A stretch of DNA of 64,000 nucleotides. Origin: Nocardioidaceae bacterium (GTDB lineage Bacteria > Actinomycetota > Actinomycetes > Propionibacteriales > Nocardioidaceae). Location of the stretch: the NCBI GenBank assembly GCA_030447865.1, contig JAUJOD010000003.1, forward strand, positions 27,027 to 91,026. The letters run 5' to 3'. Position 1 is the stretch's first letter. Every line of letters begins with the position of its first letter. The position numbers were made by a program, and so were the translations under genes. Shown here piece after piece: positions 26,383-34,211 of the stretch. The notes under the pieces were generated by a model, which saw only the letters and a list, made by a program, of their open reading frames with translations, searched no databases and was not told where the DNA came from.

Positions 26383-27771
26383 CTAGATGCGGGTCCAGGC
26401 CTGGGTCAGTACGTCGCGCAGGATCTGCTCCATCTCGTCGAAGTGTTGCTGGTCGCAGATCAGCGGCGGTGACAGTTGTACGACGGGGTCGCCGCGGTCG
26501 TCGGTTCGGCAGTACAGGCCGGCGTCGTACAGAGCCCTGGACAAGAAGCCCCGCAACATGAGCTCGGACTCCTCGGAGTTGAACGTCTCCTTCGTCGCCT
26601 GGTCCTTAACCAGCTCGATGCCATAGAAGAACCCGTCGCCGCGGACGTCTCCCACGATGGGGAGGTCCTTAAGCTTCTCCAGCGTCGAGCGGAACGCGTC
26701 CTGGGTGTCGAGGACGTGCTGGTTGAGGCCCTCCCGCTCAAAGATGTCGAGGTTCGCCATCGCGACGGCCGTGGAGACGGGGTGACCGCCGAAGGTGTAG
26801 CCGTGCACGAACGACGCGTTGCCCTTGGAGAACGGCTCGAACAGCCGATCGATCGCGATCATGGCGCCGAGCGGCGCGTAACCGGATGTGATGCCCTTCG
26901 CGCAGGTGACGATGTCAGGCAGATAGCCGTAGCGTTCAGCGGCGAACATGTGCCCGAGCCGCCCGAACGCGCAGATGACCTCGTCGCTGACCAGCAGGAC
27001 GTCGTACTCGTCGCAGATCTCCCTGACCCGCTCGAAGTACCCGGGAGGCGGCGGGAAGCAGCCTCCGGCGTTCTGAACCGGCTCGAGGAACACGGCCGCG
27101 ACCGTCTCGGGGCCTTCGTACTCGATGGCCACGCCGATCTGGTCGGCGGCCCAGCGGCCGAAGGCCTCGGGGTCGTCGCCGTGCTGAGCTGCGCGGTAGA
27201 TGTTGGTGTTCGGCACCCGGAAGGTGCTGGGCACCAGCGGCTCAAAGGGCGCCTTGAGGCTGGGCAGCCCGGTGATCGACAAGGCGCCCTGAGTGGTGCC
27301 GTGGTAGGCGATCGCTCGAGAGATGACCTTGTGCTTACCGGGCCGACCGGTCAGCTTGAAGTACTGCTTGGCGAGCTTCCAGGCCGACTCGACGGCCTCG
27401 CCACCGCCGGAGGTGAAGAACACTCGGTTGAGGTCGCCGGGGGCGTAGCTCGCGACCCGCTGAGCGAGTTCGATCGCGTTCGGGTGGGCATAGGACCACA
27501 GCGGCATGAACGCGAGCGTCTCGGTTTGTTTTCTGGCGGCCTCGGCGAGCTCGGTGCGGCCGTGGCCTACCTGGCTGACGAACAGCCCGGCGAGCGCGTC
27601 GAGGTAGCGCTTGCCGCGAGCGTCGTAGATGTAGGCACCTTCGCCTCTGACGATGATCGGCACCTCGGCACTGTCGTACGACGACATGCGCGTGAAGTGC
27701 AACCACAGGTGGTCGCGGGCGGACTGTTGCAGGGCAGCGAAGTCGAGGTCTTGGCTCTGGTCGATCGTCAT
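26383..27771 (-). CDS. class III aminotransferase (putrescine/omega-amine type)
   Basis: A 462-residue PLP enzyme of the omega-amino acid:pyruvate/putrescine:pyruvate aminotransferase group. The PLP lysine is in TCAKGITSGYAPLGAM; other blocks are TSGGGEAVESAWKLAKQYF, ISRAIAYHGTTQGALS, VLLVSDEVICAFGR and GYTFGGHPVSTAVAM. The ATG at 27771 is used because the upstream residues lack homology character. Genomic context (polyamine transporter, aminobutyraldehyde dehydrogenase-like ALDH) suggests transamination of putrescine or a related amine. Confidence 0.91.
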   Translation of the reverse strand: MTIDQSQDLDFAALQQSARDHLWLHFTRMSSYDSAEVPIIVRGEGAYIYDARGKRYLDALAGLFVSQVGHGRTELAEAARKQTETLAFMPLWSYAHPNAIELAQRVASYAPGDLNRVFFTSGGGEAVESAWKLAKQYFKLTGRPGKHKVISRAIAYHGTTQGALSITGLPSLKAPFEPLVPSTFRVPNTNIYRAAQHGDDPEAFGRWAADQIGVAIEYEGPETVAAVFLEPVQNAGGCFPPPPGYFERVREICDEYDVLLVSDEVICAFGRLGHMFAAERYGYLPDIVTCAKGITSGYAPLGAMIAIDRLFEPFSKGNASFVHGYTFGGHPVSTAVAMANLDIFEREGLNQHVLDTQDAFRSTLEKLKDLPIVGDVRGDGFFYGIELVKDQATKETFNSEESELMLRGFLSRALYDAGLYCRTDDRGDPVVQLSPPLICDQQHFDEMEQILRDVLTQAWTRI

Positions 27772-27867
27772 GATGTCAGTGTGCCGCGAGCGGGGTGATC
27801 GTGGCAAGTGAATCAGTGGTAAGACATACCGTAGGCAAAGCACCTGCCCCGTCGCCTGCCGCGATTA

Positions 27868-27883
27868 CGACGGAATCTGTTGT
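27868..27883 (+). promoter_or_regulatory. candidate regulator-binding motif, copy 2
   Basis: CGACGGAATCTGTTGT lies in the 226-bp region between the divergent aminotransferase and MFS genes and matches the motif at 22170-22185 in 14 of 16 bases. Imperfect dyad ACGAC-N7-GTTGT overlaps it. Probably bound by the Lrp/AsnC regulator; this is inference. Confidence 0.45.
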
Positions 27884-27997
27884 CGGTAGGCATTGGCGTG
27901 CCGTTGGGAGATGAGGTAGCCGGGTCGGTGCTCGGTAGCCTAACCTGTCGCCATGCGATATCCGGCGGCGCAGCCTTAAGTCGTACCACGCGGCCTT

Positions 27998-29212
27998 GTG
28001 CTGCGTGTCCTCGGTTACTACTCGACCCGTGACCTGATCCCGCTCTATGGGATCTACGCGCTGCTGTTTCGCGACCACGGGCTCTCCGCGGGTGCGATCT
28101 CCTCACTCTTCGTCATCTGGTCGATCACATCCTTTGTTTGCGAGATCCCCTCCGGCGCCTGGGCCGACACCGTCGATCGCCGCCGACTGTTGGTGTGGAG
28201 CGCGCTCGTCTACGCGGCGGGTTTCGGCGTCTGGACGCTCCACCCGACCTACCTGGGATTTGCCGCGGGGTTCGTGCTGTGGGGCGTCAGCGGCGCGGTC
28301 ATGTCCGGCACCTTCGAGGCGCTGCTGTACGACGAGTTGGCCGCCCGGTCGGCCACCTGGAGGTATCCGCAGCTCATCGGGTGGGCGCATTCGGGCGCCA
28401 TGGCGGCCAACCTCATCGCGACGCTGCTTGCCGCCCCGCTGTACGGCTGGGGTGGCTACGCGCTGGTGGGGTGGGTCAGTGTCGCCGTCGCCGCGGTCCA
28501 TGGACTGCTCGCCTGGTTCTTACCGGCTACGCCAACGGTCGCGTCGGCAGAGCCGGAGACCGCGTCTGCTGCCGCTGCGCCCGACCGATTGGCGGAGCGC
28601 TACCGCTCCATGCTGACCGCCGGGCTACGAGAGGCGACGCGGCATGCGCCCGTGCGTCACGCGGTGCTGATCGCGGCCGCGATGCTGGGACTGACCGTCT
28701 ACGACGAGTACTTCCCGCTGGTGGCGCGCGACAACGGCGCCTCGACGGCAGCCGTGCCGGTGCTGGTGGGGATGGTCGTCGCCGGGCAGTTCATCGGTAC
28801 GGCGCTTGCTGGCCGCACCGCTGCCATGTCCAGCCGGGCGATGGCTTGGGTGGTCGCCGCCTCGGCGACCCTCATCGCCGCCGGCGCGATCAGCGGCCAC
28901 CCGGCCGGGTTCGCTGCCATCGCGATCGGCTACGGACTCGTCAACAACGCGATCATCGTCAGCGAGGCACGTCTGCAGGAGGTGATCACCGGCCCAGCTC
29001 GGGCGACGGTGACGTCGGTGACTGGCCTGTCGTGCGAGGTGGTTGCGCTGTCGGCGTACGCAATGATGGCCATCGGGTCCGGGTGGCTTTCGGTGGCGAC
29101 GCTGGTAGCGCTGCTCGGGGTGCCGATGCTGGGAGTCGCAGTCGCCGTGGCCCGTTGGCTGCCCAACGCGCGGGTGGGCCGCGATGTCAGCGGAAGGCTG
29201 ACTCGCCGGTGA
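27998..29212 (+). CDS. MFS transporter
   Basis: A 404-residue major facilitator with about twelve membrane segments. The cytoplasmic loop 2-3 motif is seen as GAWADTVDRRRLLV. The N-terminus is YYSTRDLIPLYGIYALLF. The GTG at 27998 is the best start, without a strong Shine-Dalgarno. It is divergent from the aminotransferase, sharing a region with a candidate operator. Substrate unknown; an amine or its product is possible from context. The 3' end overlaps convergent gcdH by 26 bp. Confidence 0.86.
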   Translation: MLRVLGYYSTRDLIPLYGIYALLFRDHGLSAGAISSLFVIWSITSFVCEIPSGAWADTVDRRRLLVWSALVYAAGFGVWTLHPTYLGFAAGFVLWGVSGAVMSGTFEALLYDELAARSATWRYPQLIGWAHSGAMAANLIATLLAAPLYGWGGYALVGWVSVAVAAVHGLLAWFLPATPTVASAEPETASAAAAPDRLAERYRSMLTAGLREATRHAPVRHAVLIAAAMLGLTVYDEYFPLVARDNGASTAAVPVLVGMVVAGQFIGTALAGRTAAMSSRAMAWVVAASATLIAAGAISGHPAGFAAIAIGYGLVNNAIIVSEARLQEVITGPARATVTSVTGLSCEVVALSAYAMMAIGSGWLSVATLVALLGVPMLGVAVAVARWLPNARVGRDVSGRLTRR

Positions 29213-30392
29213 GCGCCTGGCCGATGATCAGCTGGTGCACCTCCGACGTGCCCTCGTACGTGAGCACCGACTCCAGGTTGTTGGCGTGCCGGAGTACCGG
29301 GTAGTCCATCGTGATGCCGTTGGCGGCGAGGATCGTGCGGCACTCCCTGGCGATCGCGATCGCTACTCGGGTGTTGTTGAGCTTGCCCAGGCTGACTTGC
29401 TCCGGACGGATCTTGCCTGCGTCTTTGAGCCGGCCCAGGTGCAGAGCCAGCAGCATGCCCTTGCCGAGCTCGAGCGTCATGTCGGCCAGCTTGGCCTGGG
29501 TGAGCTGGTAGGCGGCCAAGGACTTGTCGAACACCCGCCGGGTTCGGGCGTACTCGATCGTCGTCTCCAGGCAGTCGCGAGCGGCGCCCAGGCTCCCGAA
29601 GACAATGCCGAAGCGCGCCTCCGAAAGACACGTCAGCGGAGCTGCCAGGCCACGGGCGGCAGGCAGCATGGCAGCCGCTGGGAGCCGCACGTTGTCAAGC
29701 ACCAGCTCACTTGTGACCGAGGCGCGCAGCGACAGCTTGCGCCTTATCTCGGCCGCCGAGAACCCCCGCGTGTCGGTGGGCACGACGAAGCCGCGGATGC
29801 CGTCGTCGGTGCGGGCCCAGACGACGGCCACGTCGGCGATCGACCCGTTGGTGATCCACGTCTTAGTGCCGTTGAGCACCCAGTCGGCCCCGTAACGCAC
29901 CGCGCGGGTGCGTATCCCACCCGGGTCGGAGCCGAAGTCCGCCTCGGTGAGCCCGAAGCATCCGATGGCCTCGCCGGCCGCCATCTTCGGCAGCCACTCC
30001 TGCTTCTGCTCCTCGCTGCCGAAGCGGTAGACGGCGTACATGGCAAGCGAGCCCTGCACCGACACCAGGCTGCGGATGCCCGAGTCCGCCGCCTCCAGCT
30101 CCAGACAAGCCAGACCGTACGACGTCGCGTCGGTGCCCGCGCAGCCGTAGCCCTCCAGGTGCATGCCGAGGAGCCCGATCCCGGCCAGCTGCTTGGCGAG
30201 GTCACGGGCAGGGACAGCGCCTTTCTCGTACCAATCCGCGATGTGGGGGCGCACGTGGTCGTCGCAGAAGCGGCGCACGGCGTCGCGGATCGCGATCTCC
30301 TCAGCGTCGAGCAGCGCGTCGATGGCGAACAGGTCAAGCGGTGCGGTCGGCGTGGGCGCGTCCTTCGGCACGACGAACTCCTCTACGTCCAA
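29187..30392 (-). CDS. gcdH: acyl-CoA dehydrogenase, glutaryl-CoA dehydrogenase type
   Basis: A 401-residue flavoenzyme that fits glutaryl-CoA dehydrogenase, which oxidises and decarboxylates glutaryl-CoA to crotonyl-CoA. Features are HLEGYGCAGTDATSYGLA, the substrate/FAD block GCFGLTEADFGSDPGG, KTWITNGSIADVAVVWAR, and the catalytic glutamate in LTYEGTSEVHQLIIGQA. The GYGCAG element and EVHQLIIGQALTG ending are typical of GcdH. Its presence beside aldehyde dehydrogenases and an aminotransferase points to a C5 (lysine/cadaverine) route ending in glutarate. Confidence 0.87.
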   Translation of the reverse strand: MDVEEFVVPKDAPTPTAPLDLFAIDALLDAEEIAIRDAVRRFCDDHVRPHIADWYEKGAVPARDLAKQLAGIGLLGMHLEGYGCAGTDATSYGLACLELEAADSGIRSLVSVQGSLAMYAVYRFGSEEQKQEWLPKMAAGEAIGCFGLTEADFGSDPGGIRTRAVRYGADWVLNGTKTWITNGSIADVAVVWARTDDGIRGFVVPTDTRGFSAAEIRRKLSLRASVTSELVLDNVRLPAAAMLPAARGLAAPLTCLSEARFGIVFGSLGAARDCLETTIEYARTRRVFDKSLAAYQLTQAKLADMTLELGKGMLLALHLGRLKDAGKIRPEQVSLGKLNNTRVAIAIARECRTILAANGITMDYPVLRHANNLESVLTYEGTSEVHQLIIGQALTGESAFR

Positions 30393-30515
30393 CGGCCGTC
30401 GGAGGTGGCTGCCACTCTGGACCGACGTTGGAGCACTTCGAGGGCTAGTCCCGGCGCATCGCAGTGTGGAGCGGTGAAGGTTGAACCGGGCAACGGAAGG
30501 ACCCGGGCGAGCAAG

Positions 30516-30808
30516 CTAGCGGTGCTCGAGCTCTTCGGGATCCCCGCTCTTCTTGAAAGTGTCGATGAGCTCCCTGTCCGGGTTGTAGTCCGGTGGCGGG
30601 TCCTTCGGCTCAGCTGGTGGTTCGGGCTCATCTGGGCGCTCACCCATCCCGGGCTCCTGCACGGAGGGCTTCCCCCCTCTCGCTTGTACGCCTCTACAGC
30701 CCGCCTGCTGCCCTCAAGGTCGGCCATCAGGTCGTCGTCGGGGTTAACCGGTGGTGGCGCTGGATTGGCCGCAGCCACCGGCTCCTTGGTGACGATCCTC
30801 TCGCTCAC
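30516..30808 (-). pseudogene. small proline-rich protein with two related motifs, frameshifted
   Basis: A GTG at 30808 with GAGGAGG upstream begins SERIVTKEPVAAANPAPPP and continues through NPDDDLMADLEGSRRAVEAY. At a run of six G (plus-strand C, about 30672-30677) the frame is lost; one added base gives MGERPDEPEPPAEPKDPPPD then YNPDRELIDTFKKSGDPEEL and a stop at 30516. Both halves carry PPP-x-NPD-x-(D/E)-L, so the protein looks built from two related units. It follows the membrane-protein gene by 5 nt. Function unknown. The frameshift may be decay or sequence error. Confidence 0.5.
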
Positions 30809-30813
30809 ACTGG

Positions 30814-31258
30814 CTACCTCCTCGAAGACACTGTAGATGCCACAACGGTCAGCGCCACAGCAACTCCGAGAATCAGCGCCGAGGCGGTGACAAGCCGGGC
30901 CTTCCACTTCAAGCGGTCTTGGACCTGGCGGTACATAGATGCGGGTGTCCAGAAGCCGAAGCCGAGTGAACTCCTCATCTGCCGTCAGATACTTGTCACG
31001 AAGAGTGAGCAACGCGATGGTCGGAAACCGTCGGGGTACAAAGGCCACTCCAGCAAGGATGGCAGCCATCCCAGCGAATGCAGTCCCGATTTGAGCCAGT
31101 GCACCGTTGAGGTTCCCCGCAGTGAGAGCGACGATGACGCCGGAGAAGCCGAGGAGAACCCCAGCTTTGGTGTCGAGGGCGTCGTACCGCCGCTCATGGG
31201 CGGCGACTTCTGCCGAAGCTTCCTCGCCTAACAGGCCAAGGGACGGCAGACCGGACAT
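30814..31258 (-). pseudogene. small multi-pass membrane protein, frameshifted
   Basis: The N-terminus reads AAHERRYDALDTKAGVLLGF and then two hydrophobic segments (about residues 33-75), a soluble part (RRFPTIALLTLRDKYLTADE, EFTRLRLLDTRI) and, in a second frame from about 30937, MYRQVQDRLKWKARL followed by a third hydrophobic helix (VTASALILGVAVALTVVAST) and a stop at 30814. One extra A on the plus strand explains the break. The DTKAG-plus-hydrophobic-hairpin layout recalls small two-transmembrane effector families (SLATT/PycTM-like), but this resemblance is weak and no nucleotidyl cyclase is nearby. Confidence 0.55.
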
Positions 31259-31263
31259 CGCAG

Positions 31264-31334
31264 CACCATAGGTGACGACACTGACTTCAACGGTTTGACT
31301 CGCCCCTTAGCCCGTTGAACAGTTGCCTATGGTG
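31264..31334. repeat. nested intergenic palindrome
   Basis: CACCATAGG (31264-31272) pairs with CCTATGGTG (31326-31334), and inside them TTCAACGG (31286-31293) pairs with CCGTTGAA (31312-31319). Together they could form a 71-nt hairpin or cruciform between the membrane-protein start and the aldehyde dehydrogenase promoter region. Confidence 0.75.
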
Positions 31335-31453
31335 TTGACCGCCTAAGCGACGAAAAGCAACGGTGGACCATCGCCGTACTAGCGGTTTCGATTGCCGCAG
31401 GCTACTTTTGCCTCCGTATTGATCCTTCTTCGAGCTTGGTACAAGGGGCTTTG

Positions 31454-32890
31454 ATGAGCACTGGCCGCACACTGCAGAACCTGATCAACGGGGAGTACGT
31501 CGACAGCGCCCACGGCCGGACCTTGACCCTGGTGAACCCCTCGACGGAGGAGGAGTTCGCCGAGGCACCGATCTCGAACACAGAAGACGTCGACCGCGCG
31601 GTGCGGGCGGCTGAGCGGGCCTTCGAGACCTGGCGAGACACAACCCCGGCCGAGCGCCAGCTGGCGCTGCTCAGGCTGGCCGACGCTCTGGAGGCGCGAG
31701 CCGACGAGTTCGTGCAGATCGAGAGCGAGAACACCGGCAAGCCGCTGGGGCTGACCGCGAGCGAGGAGCTCCCCCCCGCCATCGATCAGGTCAGGTTCTT
31801 CGCGGGTGCAGCCCGGGTGCTCGAGGGTCGCTCCGCCGGTGAGTACATGGCCGGCCACACGTCGTTCGTCCGCCGGGAGCCGATCGGCGTCGTGGCCCAA
31901 GTCACGCCGTGGAACTACCCATTGATGATGGCGATCTGGAAGATTGCTCCGGCCCTGGCGGCCGGGAACGCCGTCGTCATCAAGCCGTCGGACACCACGC
32001 CCGCGTCGACTGTGCTGCTTGGTGAGATCTGCCAGGAGTTCTTCCCGCCGGGGGTGATGAACGTCATCACTGGCGACCGCGACACCGGTCGAGCGCTTGT
32101 GGAGCACCCAATTCCGCAGATGGTGTCGATAACCGGTTCTGTGCGGGCAGGCATGCAGGTGGCCGCCTCGGCGGCGCAGGATTTGAAGAGGGCCCACCTC
32201 GAGCTCGGCGGCAAGGCGCCGGTCGTGGTGTTCGACGACGCCGATCTCGAGGCGGCGGCTGAGGCGATCGCAGTCGCGGGGTACTTCAACGCCGGGCAGG
32301 ACTGCACGGCGGCAACCCGGGTGCTGACGGGGCCTGGCATTCATCAGGACTTCGTGGCAGCGCTCACCGACCAGGCCAAGAACACCAAGACGGGGCAGCC
32401 CGACGACGACGAGGTCCTCTACGGCCCGGTGAACAACCCCAACCAACTGCAGCGGGTGAGCGGCTTTATCGAGCGGCTGCCGGACCATGCCCAGCTGCAG
32501 ACCGGCGGCTCGCGGGTGGGGGAGCAGGGCTACTTCTTCGCTCCGACCGTCGTGTCGGGGCTCCGCCAAGAGGACGAGGCCATCCAGGACGAGATCTTCG
32601 GGCCGGTCATCACCGTGCAGCAGTTCTCCGACGAGGAGGAGGCGCTGCGCTGGGCCAACGGCGTGGAGTACGGCCTCGCCAGCAGCGTGTGGACGCGCGA
32701 CCACGGGCGGGCCATGCGGATGGCCCGGCGGCTCGACTTCGGCTGTGTGTGGATCAACACCCACATCCCGATCGTCGCGGAGATGCCGCATGGCGGGTTC
32801 AAGCACTCCGGATACGGCAAGGACCTGTCGATGTACGGCCTCGAGGACTACACGCGCATCAAGCACGTGATGTCGAACATCGAGAGCTGA
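31454..32890 (+). CDS. aldehyde dehydrogenase (gamma-aminobutyraldehyde dehydrogenase-like)
   Basis: A 478-residue NAD(P)-dependent aldehyde dehydrogenase. The catalytic cysteine is C284 in [12 protein letters not shown] and the general-base glutamate is E250 in [11 protein letters not shown]. The GQDCTAA context is characteristic of aminobutyraldehyde dehydrogenases (PatD/Prr) that oxidise 4-aminobutanal to GABA. Cofactor contacts are in [18 protein letters not shown]. The ATG at 31454 has AAGGGG upstream. It starts an operon with the saccharopine dehydrogenase-like gene 4 nt downstream. Confidence 0.9.
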   Translation: MSTGRTLQNLINGEYVDSAHGRTLTLVNPSTEEEFAEAPISNTEDVDRAVRAAERAFETWRDTTPAERQLALLRLADALEARADEFVQIESENTGKPLGLTASEELPPAIDQVRFFAGAARVLEGRSAGEYMAGHTSFVRREPIGVVAQVTPWNYPLMMAIWKIAPALAAGNAVVIKPSDTTPASTVLLGEICQEFFPPGVMNVITGDRDTGRALVEHPIPQMVSITGSVRAGMQVAASAAQDLKRAHLELGGKAPVVVFDDADLEAAAEAIAVAGYFNAGQDCTAATRVLTGPGIHQDFVAALTDQAKNTKTGQPDDDEVLYGPVNNPNQLQRVSGFIERLPDHAQLQTGGSRVGEQGYFFAPTVVSGLRQEDEAIQDEIFGPVITVQQFSDEEEALRWANGVEYGLASSVWTRDHGRAMRMARRLDFGCVWINTHIPIVAEMPHGGFKHSGYGKDLSMYGLEDYTRIKHVMSNIES

Positions 32891-32894
32891 CCGG

Positions 32895-34094
32895 GTGCGC
32901 ATCCTGCTGGTCGGCGCGGGCGGCGTCGGAGCTGCCTTCGCCTCGATCGCTGCTCGCCGTACGTTCTTCGAGCAGATCGTGATCGCCGACTATGACGAGT
33001 CGCGGGCGCAGCGGGCAGCAGCGGAAGACGGACGGTTCACCAGCGCCTACGTCGACGCCTCCGATGCGCAGTCGGTGACGGCGTTGGCGCGCGAGCACGC
33101 CATCACGCACGTGCTGAACGCTGTCGACCCCCGCTTCGTGCTGCCGATCTTCAACGGCGCCTTCGCCGGTGGTGCGGACTATCTCGACATGGCGATGAGC
33201 CTGTCCAAGCCCCACCCGTCGCAGCCCTACTCGCGGCCCGGAGTCAAGCTGGGCGATGAGCAGTTCGAAGTTGCCGACCAGTGGGAGCAGGCGGGCCGGT
33301 TGGCACTCGTCGGCATGGGCGTCGAGCCGGGGCTGTCCGACGTGTTTGCCCGGTACGCCGCCGACCACGTGTTCAGCGACGTCGACGAGCTCGGCACTCG
33401 CGACGGCTCAAACTTGACCGTCGACGGCTACGACTTCGCGCCGTCGTTCTCCATCTGGACCACGATCGAGGAGTGTCTCAATCCGCCGGTGATCTATGAG
33501 CGCGGCACGGGCTGGTACACGACTGAACCGTTCAGCGAGCCGGAGGTGTTCGACTTCCCCGAGGGCATCGGTCCGGTCGAGTGCGTGCACGTCGAGCACG
33601 AGGAAGTGCTGCTGATGCCACGCTGGATCGATGCCAAGCGTGTGACCTTCAAGTACGGGCTTGGCGATGAGTTCATCGGCGTCCTGAAGACGCTGCACAA
33701 GCTCGGCCTTGACCGGACCGACAAGCTGCGGGTCGGGGCCGTGGAGGTGAGCCCACGCGACGTGGTCGCTGCGGCGCTTCCCGACCCGGCGACCCTCGGC
33801 GACAAGATGCACGGCAAGACATGCGCCGGCGTCCTCGTCACGGGGACAGGTAAGGACGGCCAGCCGCGGTCGACGTACCTGTATCACGTCGTCGACAACG
33901 ACGTGTCGATGCGCGAGTACGGCCACCAGTGCGTGGTGTGGCAAACCGCGATCAACCCGGTGGTGGCACTGGAGCTGCTGGCAAACGGCACCTGGAAGGG
34001 AGCAGGGGTGCTTGGCCCGGAGGCGTTCGACGCCGTGCCGTTCCTCGACCTGCTGACCGAGTACGGCTCCCCCTGGTCGATGCGCGAGCAGTGA
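32895..34094 (+). CDS. saccharopine dehydrogenase-like NAD(P)-dependent oxidoreductase
   Basis: A 399-residue member of the saccharopine/carboxynorspermidine dehydrogenase family. The N-terminal Rossmann motif is MRILLVGAGGVGAAFASIAA; later blocks are VDPRFVLPIFNGAFAGGADY, LALVGMGVEPGLSDVFARYA and the C-terminal domain. It is translated immediately after the aminobutyraldehyde dehydrogenase-like gene. Family members form or cleave a secondary amine between an amino group and a carbonyl. In this context it may act on a lysine- or polyamine-derived conjugate, but the reaction is not determined. Confidence 0.82.
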   Translation: MRILLVGAGGVGAAFASIAARRTFFEQIVIADYDESRAQRAAAEDGRFTSAYVDASDAQSVTALAREHAITHVLNAVDPRFVLPIFNGAFAGGADYLDMAMSLSKPHPSQPYSRPGVKLGDEQFEVADQWEQAGRLALVGMGVEPGLSDVFARYAADHVFSDVDELGTRDGSNLTVDGYDFAPSFSIWTTIEECLNPPVIYERGTGWYTTEPFSEPEVFDFPEGIGPVECVHVEHEEVLLMPRWIDAKRVTFKYGLGDEFIGVLKTLHKLGLDRTDKLRVGAVEVSPRDVVAAALPDPATLGDKMHGKTCAGVLVTGTGKDGQPRSTYLYHVVDNDVSMREYGHQCVVWQTAINPVVALELLANGTWKGAGVLGPEAFDAVPFLDLLTEYGSPWSMREQ

Positions 34095-34111
34095 ACCCCC
34101 AGCCCGCTCCG

Positions 34112-34161
34112 GACTTGTCAGTCTCCAGTCGGCCTATAGGTCGAGCTCGTTCTGACAGGTC
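34112..34161. repeat. intergenic palindrome after the saccharopine dehydrogenase-like gene
   Basis: GACTTGTCAG (34112-34121) pairs with CTGACAGGTC (34152-34161) over 10 bp with one G-U type position. The loop contains a smaller palindrome (CCTATAGG). It lies 18 bp after a stop codon and may act as a terminator without a U-tract. Confidence 0.6.
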
Positions 34162-34211
34162 GCGGCATTTGGGGCTAACGCTGGGCACGCCGGCGGGTTA
34201 GCGTCGAGGGT

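Noticed and set aside
26476..27798. Open frame of 440 codons on the plus strand
   Set aside because: Antisense shadow of the class III aminotransferase.
29235..30836. Long open frame of 533 codons on the plus strand
   Set aside because: It is antisense to the glutaryl-CoA dehydrogenase gene and has no family motifs; high GC keeps the opposite frame open.
31379..32902. Open frame of 507 codons on the minus strand
   Set aside because: Antisense shadow of the aminobutyraldehyde dehydrogenase-like gene.
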